A stretch of DNA of 64,000 nt from CAYWEM01 sp964457225 (GTDB taxonomy: Bacteria; Acidobacteriota; Aminicenantia; UBA2199): positions 1 through 64,000 of the forward strand of contig CAYWEM010000005.1 of NCBI GenBank assembly GCA_964457225.1, written 5' to 3'. Shown one piece after another: positions 49,997-57,927 of the stretch; positions within the stretch are counted from its first letter, which is position 1, and every line of letters starts with the position of its first letter. The notes under the pieces are model-generated. The model saw only the letters and a program-made list of their open reading frames with translations, did not search any database and was not told the DNA's origin. A program made the position numbers and the translations under genes.

Positions 49997-51484
49997 CTAA
50001 AAATTGCTCAGCAGTCTTTTGAAAAAACCGGGCTGTTTCATGTTGGCCAGCTTGGCCTTGTAGTTCAGGCGGCGGTTGTCGAGATGAAAACCCCCGGCCA
50101 CCAGGGCCGCGGCCAGGGCCAGTTCTTCCTCGCTTTTACGTCTTTTGGAGAATTCGCACTTGAGATTGATGAAATCTATCATAGTGTCGCCGGATCTCAG
50201 GCTGGGATTCTGCAGCAGGTGCTTGAGAAAGACCAGGTTAGTGTGCAGGCCGCGGATCAGGATGTTTTCCAGGAAGTTGCCCATGTCGTTCAGGGCGTTT
50301 TCACGCTTGACCGAGAAAGTCAGGATTTTCCCGATGAAGGGATCGTAAACCGGGGAAATCCTGGCCCCGGTATAGAGGACGGTTTTAAAGATATTCCGGA
50401 TGGTTGAATAGTGGAACAGTTCGCTTACCGTGCCGCTGGCCGGCTGGAAGTTGTTGAAGGGGTTTTCGGCCATCAGGGAAACCATCAGAATGTGATAGGA
50501 CGGCTTGTGAATGTGGATGCCGCTGACGTTGTGCAGGGATTCACCGCGGCAGATGGCGAATTGTTTCTTGATGAAGTTGGAAATGACGTGTACTTCGGCG
50601 ATCAGGGTGTTGATCTGCAGGGTGGGATTTATTTCCAGGAACAGCAGTTCTTTTTCGTGCAGGATGAACTCGACGTACCCGAAGCCGATGTAGTCGATTT
50701 TTTCCAGCAGGCGGCGGGAATGATCGTACAGCTTCTCCCTGGCCTGCTGATTGATGTTGGGGGAGGGCGATTCCTGGAACAGCTTCTGGAAGCGGCGTTG
50801 TACTGATGATTCTATCTCCGGCAGGAAGAGGATGTTCTTTTTGCGGTCCCGGAAAAAGGGCACTTCGATGTGCCGGGCATAAGGCAGGAATTCCTCGGCG
50901 ATCAGGCCGTCCTTCTGGTATTCTTCCCTTTTCAGAAGATGGTCGATTTTATCCGCGGCATCGCGCGGAAAATCGGCCACGGTCAGGCCGCGGCCACCGA
51001 AGCCCTTGACCGGTTTGAAGATCAGCGGGTATTTGAAATCCGTTTTTTCATCGTTGAAATCCATGACACTGCGGATCGGCCTGGTGCCGGGCATGACCGG
51101 GATGCCTGCCGCGGCCGCCAGTTGCCTGGTCTGCAGTTTATCCTCGACCAGGGCCAGCACCTCGGTCTGCGGCCCGATGAAATCAATGCCGTTGGCCCGG
51201 CAGAGCCCGGCGAAAGAAGCGTTTTCAGCCAGAAAACCGTAGCCCGGATGCACGTGGGTGGCCTTTATCTCCAGGGCTTTCTCCACGATGGCTTCCATGT
51301 CCAGGTAACTGTCCTGCAGCCGGGATGAATAGAACTTGCAGGAAGCGTCGGCCAGCTTGACCGGCAGGCTGAAGCTGTCTTCCGGGGAATGCATGATGAA
51401 GGTTTCCAGGTTGATGCTCTTAAGCGAATCTATGATGTCCAGGGCGATAACGCCGCGGTTCGGGATCAATACCCTATCTTTCAT
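49997..51484 (-). CDS. Biotin carboxylase-like subunit with lost catalytic residues
   Basis: A 495-residue ATP-grasp protein with the biotin carboxylase layout: N-terminal RVLIPNRGVIALDIID, THVHPGYGFLAENASF, K116 (VEDKLQTR), K157 in LIFKPVKGFGGRG, H205 (ARHIEV) and metal ligands E272 and E284. In E. coli AccC the chemistry needs R292, E296 and R338. Here the motif reads FLEINPTLQINTLIAE, giving T288 and N292 in place of R292 and E296, and S336 replaces R338 (ILMVSLMAENP); H236 is F232. ATP binding is retained while bicarbonate/biotin residues are not. It sits between CT and BCCP genes. Whether the enzyme is dead, altered or structural needs testing. Confidence 0.85.
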   Translation of the reverse strand: MKDRVLIPNRGVIALDIIDSLKSINLETFIMHSPEDSFSLPVKLADASCKFYSSRLQDSYLDMEAIVEKALEIKATHVHPGYGFLAENASFAGLCRANGIDFIGPQTEVLALVEDKLQTRQLAAAAGIPVMPGTRPIRSVMDFNDEKTDFKYPLIFKPVKGFGGRGLTVADFPRDAADKIDHLLKREEYQKDGLIAEEFLPYARHIEVPFFRDRKKNILFLPEIESSVQRRFQKLFQESPSPNINQQAREKLYDHSRRLLEKIDYIGFGYVEFILHEKELLFLEINPTLQINTLIAEVHVISNFIKKQFAICRGESLHNVSGIHIHKPSYHILMVSLMAENPFNNFQPASGTVSELFHYSTIRNIFKTVLYTGARISPVYDPFIGKILTFSVKRENALNDMGNFLENILIRGLHTNLVFLKHLLQNPSLRSGDTMIDFINLKCEFSKRRKSEEELALAAALVAGGFHLDNRRLNYKAKLANMKQPGFFKRLLSNF

Positions 51485-51492
51485 GATTACTC

Positions 51493-53046
51493 CTACAGCG
51501 GGATGTTGCCGTGTTTCTTGGCCGGGTTCCGGGCCGCCTTGTTTTCCAGGGCTTCGAGACTGCGGATTATGGCCGGCCTGGTTTCCACCGGCATGATGAT
51601 GTCGTCCACGTAGCCCAGGGCCGCCGGCATTTTCGGATTGGCGAACTTCTCGCGGTATTCGCTGATCAGGCGTTCACGGATGGTTTCAGGCTCCACCGCC
51701 TCGGAGATGTCTTTTTTGAAGATGATGTTGATTGCGCCCTGGGGGCCCATGACCGCGATTTCAGCGGTCGGCCAGGCAAAGACCATGTCCGCGCCCAGGT
51801 GTTTTGAGCTCATCACTATGTAAGCTCCGCCGTAGGCTTTGCGGGTGATCACCGTGATCTTGGGCACGGTGGCTTCCGAATAGGCGTAGAGCAGCTTGGC
51901 TCCGTGCTTGATGATTCCGAGTTGTTCCTGGTCGCGCCCGGGCAGGAAGCCGGGTACGTCGACGAAACTCACCAGGGGGATGTTGAAGGCATCACAGAAT
52001 CGGATGAAACGGGCTCCCTTGAGCGAAGCCTGGACATCCAGGGTGCCGGCCAGCACAGCCGGGTTATTGGCGATAATGCCGACACTGCGGCCGCCCAGGC
52101 GGGCGAAACCGACCACCAGGTTCTGGGCGTAACCCTTGTGGGTTTCCAGGAACTGCTGGTGATCGACCACCGAAAGGATCAGGTCTCTTACTTCGTAAGG
52201 TTTGTTGGGATTGACCGGGACTATTTCGTTCAGTCGCTCGTCCATGCGGTCGAAGGGATCGTCGCCCGCTTCGGGGTGGCCCAGGGGCGGCGCTTCGAGG
52301 TTGGAAGAGGGCAGGTAGCTCAGCAGCAGTTTGACCTTGTCCAGGGTGTCCCGCTCGTCATTACCCACGAAATGGGCCACTCCGGAAAGGGAAGCGTGCA
52401 TTTCCGCTCCACCCAGTTCCTCGAAGGTCACTTCTTCCTTGTTGACCGCCTTGATGACTTCCGGTCCGGTGACGAACATGTGGGAAGTCTTGTCGACCAT
52501 GAAGATAAAATCGGTTATGCCCGGGGAATAAACCGCACCGCCCGCGCAGGGGCCCATGATGATCGATATCTGGGGGATGACTCCTGAGCAGATGGTGTTC
52601 TTGTAGAAAATGTCGCCATAACCGGCCAGGCTGTTGATGCCCTCCTGAATGCGCGCTCCCCCGGAATCGTTGATGCCGACAATGGGGGCGCCGGAGCGCA
52701 GGGCCAGGTCCATGACGTTGACGATTTTCTTGGCGTGCATTTCGCCCAGTGAACCGCCCAGAACGGTGAAATCCTGGGAAAAAATGTAAACCAGGCGGTC
52801 GTTCACCTTGCCGAAACCGGTTATAACGCCGTCACCCAGGAATTTTTTCTTGTCCATGCCGAAGTTGCTCGAACGGTGCTGGATGTACCCCTGCAATTCG
52901 ACGAAGGTGTCCGGATCGAAAAAGTATTCTATCCGGTCACGGGCGGTCATCTTGCCGGTCGAACGGCGTTTTTCCAGTTTGTCCTGGCCGCCGGCGGCGT
53001 TGCGATCATCACGAAGTTTTGTCAGTTCTTTCAGTAAATGTTTCAT
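51493..53046 (-). CDS. Acyl-CoA carboxyltransferase subunit (PccB/MmdA type)
   Basis: A 517-residue crotonase-fold carboxyltransferase. Intact elements include GGSLGEMHAKK, INDSGGARIQEG, GPCAGGAVYSPGI and VDVPGFLPGRDQE, with AYGGAYIVMSSKH and WPTAEIAVMGPQGA near the C-terminus. The residue after AYGGAY is Ile (codon 51817-51819). In Streptomyces enzymes, from memory, Asp here favours propionyl-CoA and Ile allows acetyl-CoA. The ATG at 53044-53046 follows AGGTGA; TTGCAT-17-TACAAT (53086-53091 and 53063-53068) is a possible promoter. First gene of the BC-like/BCCP/folK operon. Confidence 0.92.
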   Translation of the reverse strand: MKHLLKELTKLRDDRNAAGGQDKLEKRRSTGKMTARDRIEYFFDPDTFVELQGYIQHRSSNFGMDKKKFLGDGVITGFGKVNDRLVYIFSQDFTVLGGSLGEMHAKKIVNVMDLALRSGAPIVGINDSGGARIQEGINSLAGYGDIFYKNTICSGVIPQISIIMGPCAGGAVYSPGITDFIFMVDKTSHMFVTGPEVIKAVNKEEVTFEELGGAEMHASLSGVAHFVGNDERDTLDKVKLLLSYLPSSNLEAPPLGHPEAGDDPFDRMDERLNEIVPVNPNKPYEVRDLILSVVDHQQFLETHKGYAQNLVVGFARLGGRSVGIIANNPAVLAGTLDVQASLKGARFIRFCDAFNIPLVSFVDVPGFLPGRDQEQLGIIKHGAKLLYAYSEATVPKITVITRKAYGGAYIVMSSKHLGADMVFAWPTAEIAVMGPQGAINIIFKKDISEAVEPETIRERLISEYREKFANPKMPAALGYVDDIIMPVETRPAIIRSLEALENKAARNPAKKHGNIPL

Positions 53047-53192
53047 GAATTCACCTGGCCGAATTGTACCTGCATCGGCGTAAAAATGCAAATTGCCCGG
53101 CCGGGCGGCCATGCTGCAAAAAGAAAGTCGGCTTGATAAAAAGAAAAAACAATGACAAATTTTTAAAAAAAATAAAAAAACTCGCTTGACAC

Positions 53193-53221
53193 TTGACTTT
53201 CCAAGTTTTGTTTCTTAAAAT
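53193..53221 (+). promoter_or_regulatory. Promoter of HU gene
   Basis: TTGACT (53193-53198), 17-base spacer, TAAAAT (53216-53221), then GGAGGT before the ATG at 53242. A second TTGACA overlaps at 53186-53191. Confidence 0.7.
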
Positions 53222-53241
53222 CCCCTTCATTGGAGGTACTT

Positions 53242-53517
53242 ATGAACAAAAGCGAATTGATCAAGTCCATCTCAGACCGGGCCACCCTGAAGGTTTCAGA
53301 CACCGAGAAGCTCGTCAACGCCTTTATTGACACGGTTTCCGGCGAATTGAAGAAAAAAGGCAAAGTCACCCTGGTCGGCTTCGGCACTTTCGCGGTAGCC
53401 AAGAGAAAAGAAAAAATGGGTATCAATCCCAAGACCGGCAGCAAGATAAAGATCCCGGCCAAGAGTGTACCCGTTTTCAGAGCCGGCAAAGCTCTCAAGG
53501 AAAGAGTTAACAAGTAA
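53242..53517 (+). CDS. HU-family histone-like DNA-binding protein
   Basis: A 91-residue HU/IHF-fold protein that bends and compacts DNA as a dimer. Markers: MNKSELIKSIS at the N-terminus, LVGFGTF, KMGINPKTG in the DNA-binding arm, and VPVFRAGKALKERVN. The SD GGAGGT (53231-53236) supports this ATG rather than a frame extension four codons upstream. It has a strong promoter, as expected for an abundant protein. Confidence 0.95.
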   Translation: MNKSELIKSISDRATLKVSDTEKLVNAFIDTVSGELKKKGKVTLVGFGTFAVAKRKEKMGINPKTGSKIKIPAKSVPVFRAGKALKERVNK

Positions 53518-53524
53518 GAACACC

Positions 53525-53543
53525 TGATCCGCCGAGCGGATCA
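53525..53543 (+). terminator. Hairpin after HU gene
   Basis: TGATCCG-CCGAG-CGGATCA (7-bp stem, 5-base loop) eight bases after the HU stop, in the gap to the convergent secretin gene. No strong T tract follows. Confidence 0.5.
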
Positions 53544-53596
53544 TCGGGGCTGGAGCCGGGAAAACCGGACTGAATCTTTTATTGCATATCTGAAAA

Positions 53597-55696
53597 TCAG
53601 TATATTTCGATATGCGATGAAGCGGGACGGAGGTTGATGGGCTGGCGGTTCGGACCGTATGCCGCCACCCGTTCAAGTGAGAAAACCGCTTTTCCCGCAT
53701 TTGAGAAGCGGGCTTTAACCTGGACCAGGGGGGCCTGGTTGAATTTTCGCGGACTGGGAAAGGAAAAACCTATATCAAAAGAATCGCCGGAGATGTTTTT
53801 CAGCATTGAGGATTCATCGGCATTGCTGAAATCCGTGCGCAGTTCCAGTATTTCCACCTCAATTCCCCTGATGGAACCGCTCAGGGACAGGGAAGAAATC
53901 TCGGTATCGCAGTTCAGCATGACCATCAGGTGCGACTCGCTGTTGACCGGGAAGCGGCCCACGGCCGGAGAGATGGTCAGAACGTTTTCCCGGTTGTCGA
54001 GGGCGACGGCTTCTGATATGCGCCGGCGCAGATCCAGCGGGTCCGACTGTCCGATTTCCATGGCCGGGGCGGACTGGACGATGCCCGACCAGATGGTTTC
54101 CCGCTTGAATTGACCCGGGGAGCCCTTGCGGATGATCCTGGGGGTGACTGAAAAGATCAGGTCGGTTTGCCTGATGTTGTTTTCCGAGGCTCCGAAAAGC
54201 TTTCCCAACAGGGGTATTCTGGCCAGCAGGGGGAATCCTGAAAGCGAACCGCGCACGTCATCGCGGATCAGGCCGCCGATGATGTTGGTTTCGCCTTCTT
54301 TCAGCCGGATGGTGTTCTTGATTTCCCGCTTGCCCAGGATCGGAAAGGCCCCGACATACGATGCTATGAACTGGATGTTCAGCTCTATCTGCAGGGTGAC
54401 CTCGTTGTTGTCGTGAATGAACGGGATCATCTTGATTTCCACGCCGATGTTCTTGTAACGGTAGGAAGTGGTGGGCACGGTGTTCAGGCCGCCGGCGGCG
54501 AATGAGCCGAACTGGGTTTCCGGAATCGGCACCTCGTCGCCGACCATGAAGCTGATTTCCTCGCCTTCGACTCCGCGCATATTGGGCTTGGCGATGATCT
54601 TGTTGTCGTCACTGCTGGCCAGCAGGTGCAGGGCGGCCGAGGGAACGGTCAGGAAAAAATTGGTGCTGGTGATGTCCTTCAGGTTGATGGTCTGGTTGAT
54701 CTTGCCGTCGCCTTCCACCTGGCCGGCGGCCAGCCCGTAGGCATTGGCGCCGAAATCCGCTCCGATCTTGTTGATCAGGCTGCGGTTGATCTCCAGGATT
54801 TCCACGTCGATCTCAACTTCGTTTCTTTCCATGTCAATGGTGTAAAGGAAGCGCTCGATTTCCTGCAGGGTGCTGATGTCGGCCCTGACGATCAGGGCGT
54901 TAAGGTTGATTTCCTCCTGCACCAGCGGTTGTTGGTCGCGAAAAACCGCGGTGATGGTCTTCTTGGCTTCCTCGGCCCGGATGTTGCTCAGGAAAAAGGT
55001 CTTGATGCCGCGCAGTTCGAATTCCCTCTTCTTGTTGAGTACATTGGGATAGACCAGGATCGAGGCGGCGTCCAGCACCCGGTACTGGGTGCTGCTGATC
55101 AGGCAGAGCTGGTTGATTATGTCGTAAAAGCCGAGATTCTCCACTTCCAGGGTGTAGGAAAAATCGCGGAAATCCTTGTCGAACAGGATGTTCACCTGGA
55201 AGGAACGGCCGACGCTCTTGAATATGGTGCTGACCGGAGTATTGCGCAGGCGGATGGAGACTTTTTCCTGGGCGTCCACGGCCAGGGCGACCGGGGCCGC
55301 GATTTCAGAAACGAATTCCCTTTCAGGTTTTGCCGGAGCGGATCCGGTATAGGAGTCGATTTCCTGCTGGAGTTTTTGATTGCCGGGAAAGATTTCAAGG
55401 GCGCGGTTGTATGAGGCCAGGGCCGCTTCCATGTCGCCGGCGGCTCGTTTTTCCCGGGCTTTCTGCAGGTGCTGGTAATAAGAGTTCAGCCGGGCCTGGA
55501 ACAGCATGGTGCGGACTTCGGATTTTTGCGGGTACTCGGCCAGGGCCGTTTCAAAGTACTCTATTGAACGGTCGAATTGTCCGCTTTTCATGGCCTCCCG
55601 GCCCAGGCGGTAGTTACGCGAAGTGCTGATGCAGGCCGAAGCCAGCAGGGTCAGTATGACCAGGGCGGTCAGGCTGGTGATGCTGTTTTTTTTCAT
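53597..55696 (-). CDS. pilQ: Secretin lipoprotein (PilQ/GspD-like) with N-terminal TPRs
   Basis: A 699-residue outer-membrane secretin. Order: signal peptide with lipobox (LLASAC, Cys about residue 22), TPR-like residues ~30-110 (SGQFDRSIEYFETALAEYP), STN/secretin N-domains ~150-300 (RLRNTPVSTIFKSVGRSF), then the secretin core ~330-580 with VEIDVEILEINRS, PTTSYRYKNIGVEIKMIPF and NTIRLKEGETNIIGGLI. The C-terminal ~120 residues form a beta-rich extra domain. An N-terminal TPR piggy-backed on a secretin, with its own lipobox, suggests self-piloting. Last gene of the pil operon. Confidence 0.9.
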   Translation of the reverse strand: MKKNSITSLTALVILTLLASACISTSRNYRLGREAMKSGQFDRSIEYFETALAEYPQKSEVRTMLFQARLNSYYQHLQKAREKRAAGDMEAALASYNRALEIFPGNQKLQQEIDSYTGSAPAKPEREFVSEIAAPVALAVDAQEKVSIRLRNTPVSTIFKSVGRSFQVNILFDKDFRDFSYTLEVENLGFYDIINQLCLISSTQYRVLDAASILVYPNVLNKKREFELRGIKTFFLSNIRAEEAKKTITAVFRDQQPLVQEEINLNALIVRADISTLQEIERFLYTIDMERNEVEIDVEILEINRSLINKIGADFGANAYGLAAGQVEGDGKINQTINLKDITSTNFFLTVPSAALHLLASSDDNKIIAKPNMRGVEGEEISFMVGDEVPIPETQFGSFAAGGLNTVPTTSYRYKNIGVEIKMIPFIHDNNEVTLQIELNIQFIASYVGAFPILGKREIKNTIRLKEGETNIIGGLIRDDVRGSLSGFPLLARIPLLGKLFGASENNIRQTDLIFSVTPRIIRKGSPGQFKRETIWSGIVQSAPAMEIGQSDPLDLRRRISEAVALDNRENVLTISPAVGRFPVNSESHLMVMLNCDTEISSLSLSGSIRGIEVEILELRTDFSNADESSMLKNISGDSFDIGFSFPSPRKFNQAPLVQVKARFSNAGKAVFSLERVAAYGPNRQPINLRPASSHIEIY

Positions 55697-55700
55697 TTTT

Positions 55701-56117
55701 TCAGTCCTCGCGGATGGGAATTTCATGCCGGCTGCCGTCGGCCGTGATTTCTACGGTCAGGCTGGTACGGCTGATGGCCAGCACGCGCAGTCCGCCGGGG
55801 ATTTCCTGGCCTTCCTCCGCCGCCAGGTGTTCACCGGCGACCAGCAGCAGGGCTGTTTTCCGCTCCCGCCGCAGTAAAAAACCGCTGTATTGCAGGTTCA
55901 TCAACTGCCAGGGTTTATCGCTGATTTCGATTTCCGCGGCCGATTGTGCGGGAGGTTCGAAGCGGGACGGCGGCATGCTTTTCTCCTGGAAGGGGTCGCG
56001 CTGAACCCGAACCTGGGCCGGGCGGTTTTCCAGCAGGGAAAAACGGATCAGCTCCTCGGCCAGGGCCGCCGGGCCCGGCAGGAGCAGGAGCAGCAGGGAG
56101 GCGGTTTTAACGGGCAA
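55701..56117 (-). CDS. PilP/GspC-like periplasmic protein
   Basis: A 138-residue protein with a signal peptide (MPVKTASLLLLLLPGPAALA). A C-terminal beta-rich domain (MNLQYSGFLLRRERKTALLLV, then EEGQEIPGGLRVLAISRTSL, each within 20-21 residues) has the strand pattern of PilP/GspC homology-region domains that link the inner-membrane complex to the secretin. Identity is low, so the assignment rests mainly on position between pilO and pilQ. Confidence 0.65.
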   Translation of the reverse strand: MPVKTASLLLLLLPGPAALAEELIRFSLLENRPAQVRVQRDPFQEKSMPPSRFEPPAQSAAEIEISDKPWQLMNLQYSGFLLRRERKTALLLVAGEHLAAEEGQEIPGGLRVLAISRTSLTVEITADGSRHEIPIRED

Positions 56118-56634
56118 AGTGCACCTCCAACTGGCATTGAGTCGTCAGCCTGCCGCTGTCGGCGTTGAAGACCAGCTTGCTGAAAAACACGATTTTGTCC
56201 AGGGATTCTATTTCCTGGATGAAATTCTTGGTGGCCTGGTAAGTACCGCTGATGGTGAAGTTGAAACTGATACGCTCGATGCCGCGGTCCAGGCGCCGGC
56301 TGTTATAGGTCATTTTGTGCACCGCCAGGGAATTGCCCTGCAGTATGCCGATCAGCCTGCGCCTGAAATCAGTGTAATCGTCTTCCTGCAAGAGCAGTTC
56401 CCGGCTGAAGCGTTCGTATTCTTCCCCGGCCCGGCTCCAGCGGCGGGCTGTTTCCTCTTCCTGTTGCAGGGTTTCAGCCCGTTCCAGCCAACGTTTGTTT
56501 TGGAGCTGCTGCTTTTCCGCTATAGCTGAGAAAAACGGAGTCGCGGCCAGGGAAAGCAAAAAAAGCAGGAGTCCAACGGCCGGGAAAAGACCCAGCAGCA
56601 GGGGAAGCTTGTGCAGTTTTTCGCTTTTAATCAT
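56107..56634 (-). CDS. pilO: PilO/GspM-like inner-membrane assembly protein
   Basis: A 175-residue single-pass protein: membrane helix at ~10-35 (LLLGLFPAVGLLLFLLSLAA), coiled coil (~45-85), then a ferredoxin-like periplasmic domain with FNFTISGTYQATKNFIQEIE, a PilO hallmark. The start at 56632-56634 overlaps the pilN stop by 8 bp; an upstream in-frame ATG would overlap more and add unlike residues. Confidence 0.85.
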   Translation of the reverse strand: MIKSEKLHKLPLLLGLFPAVGLLLFLLSLAATPFFSAIAEKQQLQNKRWLERAETLQQEEETARRWSRAGEEYERFSRELLLQEDDYTDFRRRLIGILQGNSLAVHKMTYNSRRLDRGIERISFNFTISGTYQATKNFIQEIESLDKIVFFSKLVFNADSGRLTTQCQLEVHFAR

Positions 56635-57163
56635 TTTCCGGGCTGAGTTGCAAGTCAGCCTGCAGCAGGCCGCTTCTTTCGCTTTCGTTGCGGATGACCA
56701 GTGCATGAGGGATGAATTTCTCGTACTGGCGCATCAGGGCTTCGAAGGAGGAGCTCATGACCTGGAGATCCAGCGGCGCCTTGCTGTCATTGTTGATTGT
56801 CAGGCGCTGGATCCAGGCTTCGTCGATCATCAGTTTTTCGATGAAATCGAGCTTCCCGATAAAGGAAAAGGTTTTCTGGCGCAGCAGGTTGTTGGCCGTC
56901 TGGACCGATTTCTGCCACTTGCGGCGTTCAGCGCCGAGTGTCCGCCTGAGTGGAGCGGCCTGTTCTTCCAGCTGTTGCACCCGTTCGCGGCTGAGCTTTT
57001 CCAGGTTATTAGCCTGCCTGTATTGCCGCCAGCCGCCCTGAAAGCTCTGCAGGGCCGGCCGGACCAGCAGCGCGGTCAGTCCGATAACCAGCAGGCCGGC
57101 GATCATCAGCCTCAGTGGCCGGAAACGAGGCCTGGAAGCCATGTTCAGCTGTATTCTTCTCAT
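56627..57163 (-). CDS. pilN: PilN-like inner-membrane assembly protein
   Basis: A 178-residue protein with the PilN opening (MRRIQLNMASRPRF), a membrane helix (LRLMIAGLLVIGLTALLV), a coiled coil (~45-80) and a periplasmic ferredoxin-like fold with FIEKLMIDEAWIQRL. PilN binds PilM through its cytoplasmic N-terminus and PilO in the periplasm. It overlaps pilM and pilO by a few bases. Confidence 0.85.
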   Translation of the reverse strand: MRRIQLNMASRPRFRPLRLMIAGLLVIGLTALLVRPALQSFQGGWRQYRQANNLEKLSRERVQQLEEQAAPLRRTLGAERRKWQKSVQTANNLLRQKTFSFIGKLDFIEKLMIDEAWIQRLTINNDSKAPLDLQVMSSSFEALMRQYEKFIPHALVIRNESERSGLLQADLQLSPEND

Positions 57164-57927
57164 GACGATGTTTTCCCGGTCGGCAGGCAGGCCGGTGCTT
57201 CCAGTTTCAGGTTCAGCGGGATCAGGCCAGCTTCGGCCAGTTCACCGGCCTGGGATTCGGGATCAGCCCCGTCGTTGCGGAGCAGCAGGAATTTTTCTAT
57301 TCTGCAGTCCAGGCTCTTGGCTGCGTAAGAAACGGTGCGCAGGACTTCGCGGCTCCATTCACCGGCCGAGCTGACACTGAATTTACGCAGGTAAAGAGGA
57401 ATGCCGGCCGCACTGACCCAGGCCAGGTTGAGTTCTCCGTCGATTTCCAGCACCAGGGTCGGCTCACGGTCCGGAAAAACCAGGCGGTTCATTGTTTCCA
57501 CCGTGGAATTGCCGATAAAAACCGGATCCAGGCCCGCTTCCCGCAGGTCGCGTTCCAGTCCGGCCAGGTAATCCCGGTTGACCAGCAGCGATAGTACGGT
57601 ATTCCGGCCGATGACCAGGAAATGATGGTTATATGCGGCGAGAGAATCGGGAAAAACCTTCTGCAGTCTCCATTCGACCAGTTCCTTCCTTTCCCGGCGC
57701 CGCCGCGGCAGTCTTTCAAAGCTGAACAGGTTGTAAACAATAGGGCCTGGATTGAGAATCAGGCCGCAGGCCGCCCCCCGGGGAAAAGGCCGGTTTTCCA
57801 GGCTGGAAGCCCGGGCATGCAAGCGCCAGCTGCCTTTTTCGGCCAGGTAAAAATCCCAGCCCCGACTGCCGGCATAGATCATACGGGCCGGGATATAGTC
57901 TGGAAAAAGGAAGTCCGTTAAAGCCAT
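57160..57927 (-). CDS. pilM: PilM/GspL-like actin-fold protein (divergent)
   Basis: A 255-residue cytoplasmic protein. Expected features are weak: LVEWRLQKVFPD and LSLLVNRDYLAGLERDLREA fit the PilM/GspL ribonuclease-H-like fold, and TLVLEIDGELNLAWVSAAG resembles its second subdomain. It is shorter than most PilM (~350), so part of the fold may be lost. Identity rests on position between pilB and pilN. Confidence 0.7.
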   Translation of the reverse strand: MALTDFLFPDYIPARMIYAGSRGWDFYLAEKGSWRLHARASSLENRPFPRGAACGLILNPGPIVYNLFSFERLPRRRRERKELVEWRLQKVFPDSLAAYNHHFLVIGRNTVLSLLVNRDYLAGLERDLREAGLDPVFIGNSTVETMNRLVFPDREPTLVLEIDGELNLAWVSAAGIPLYLRKFSVSSAGEWSREVLRTVSYAAKSLDCRIEKFLLLRNDGADPESQAGELAEAGLIPLNLKLEAPACLPTGKTSS

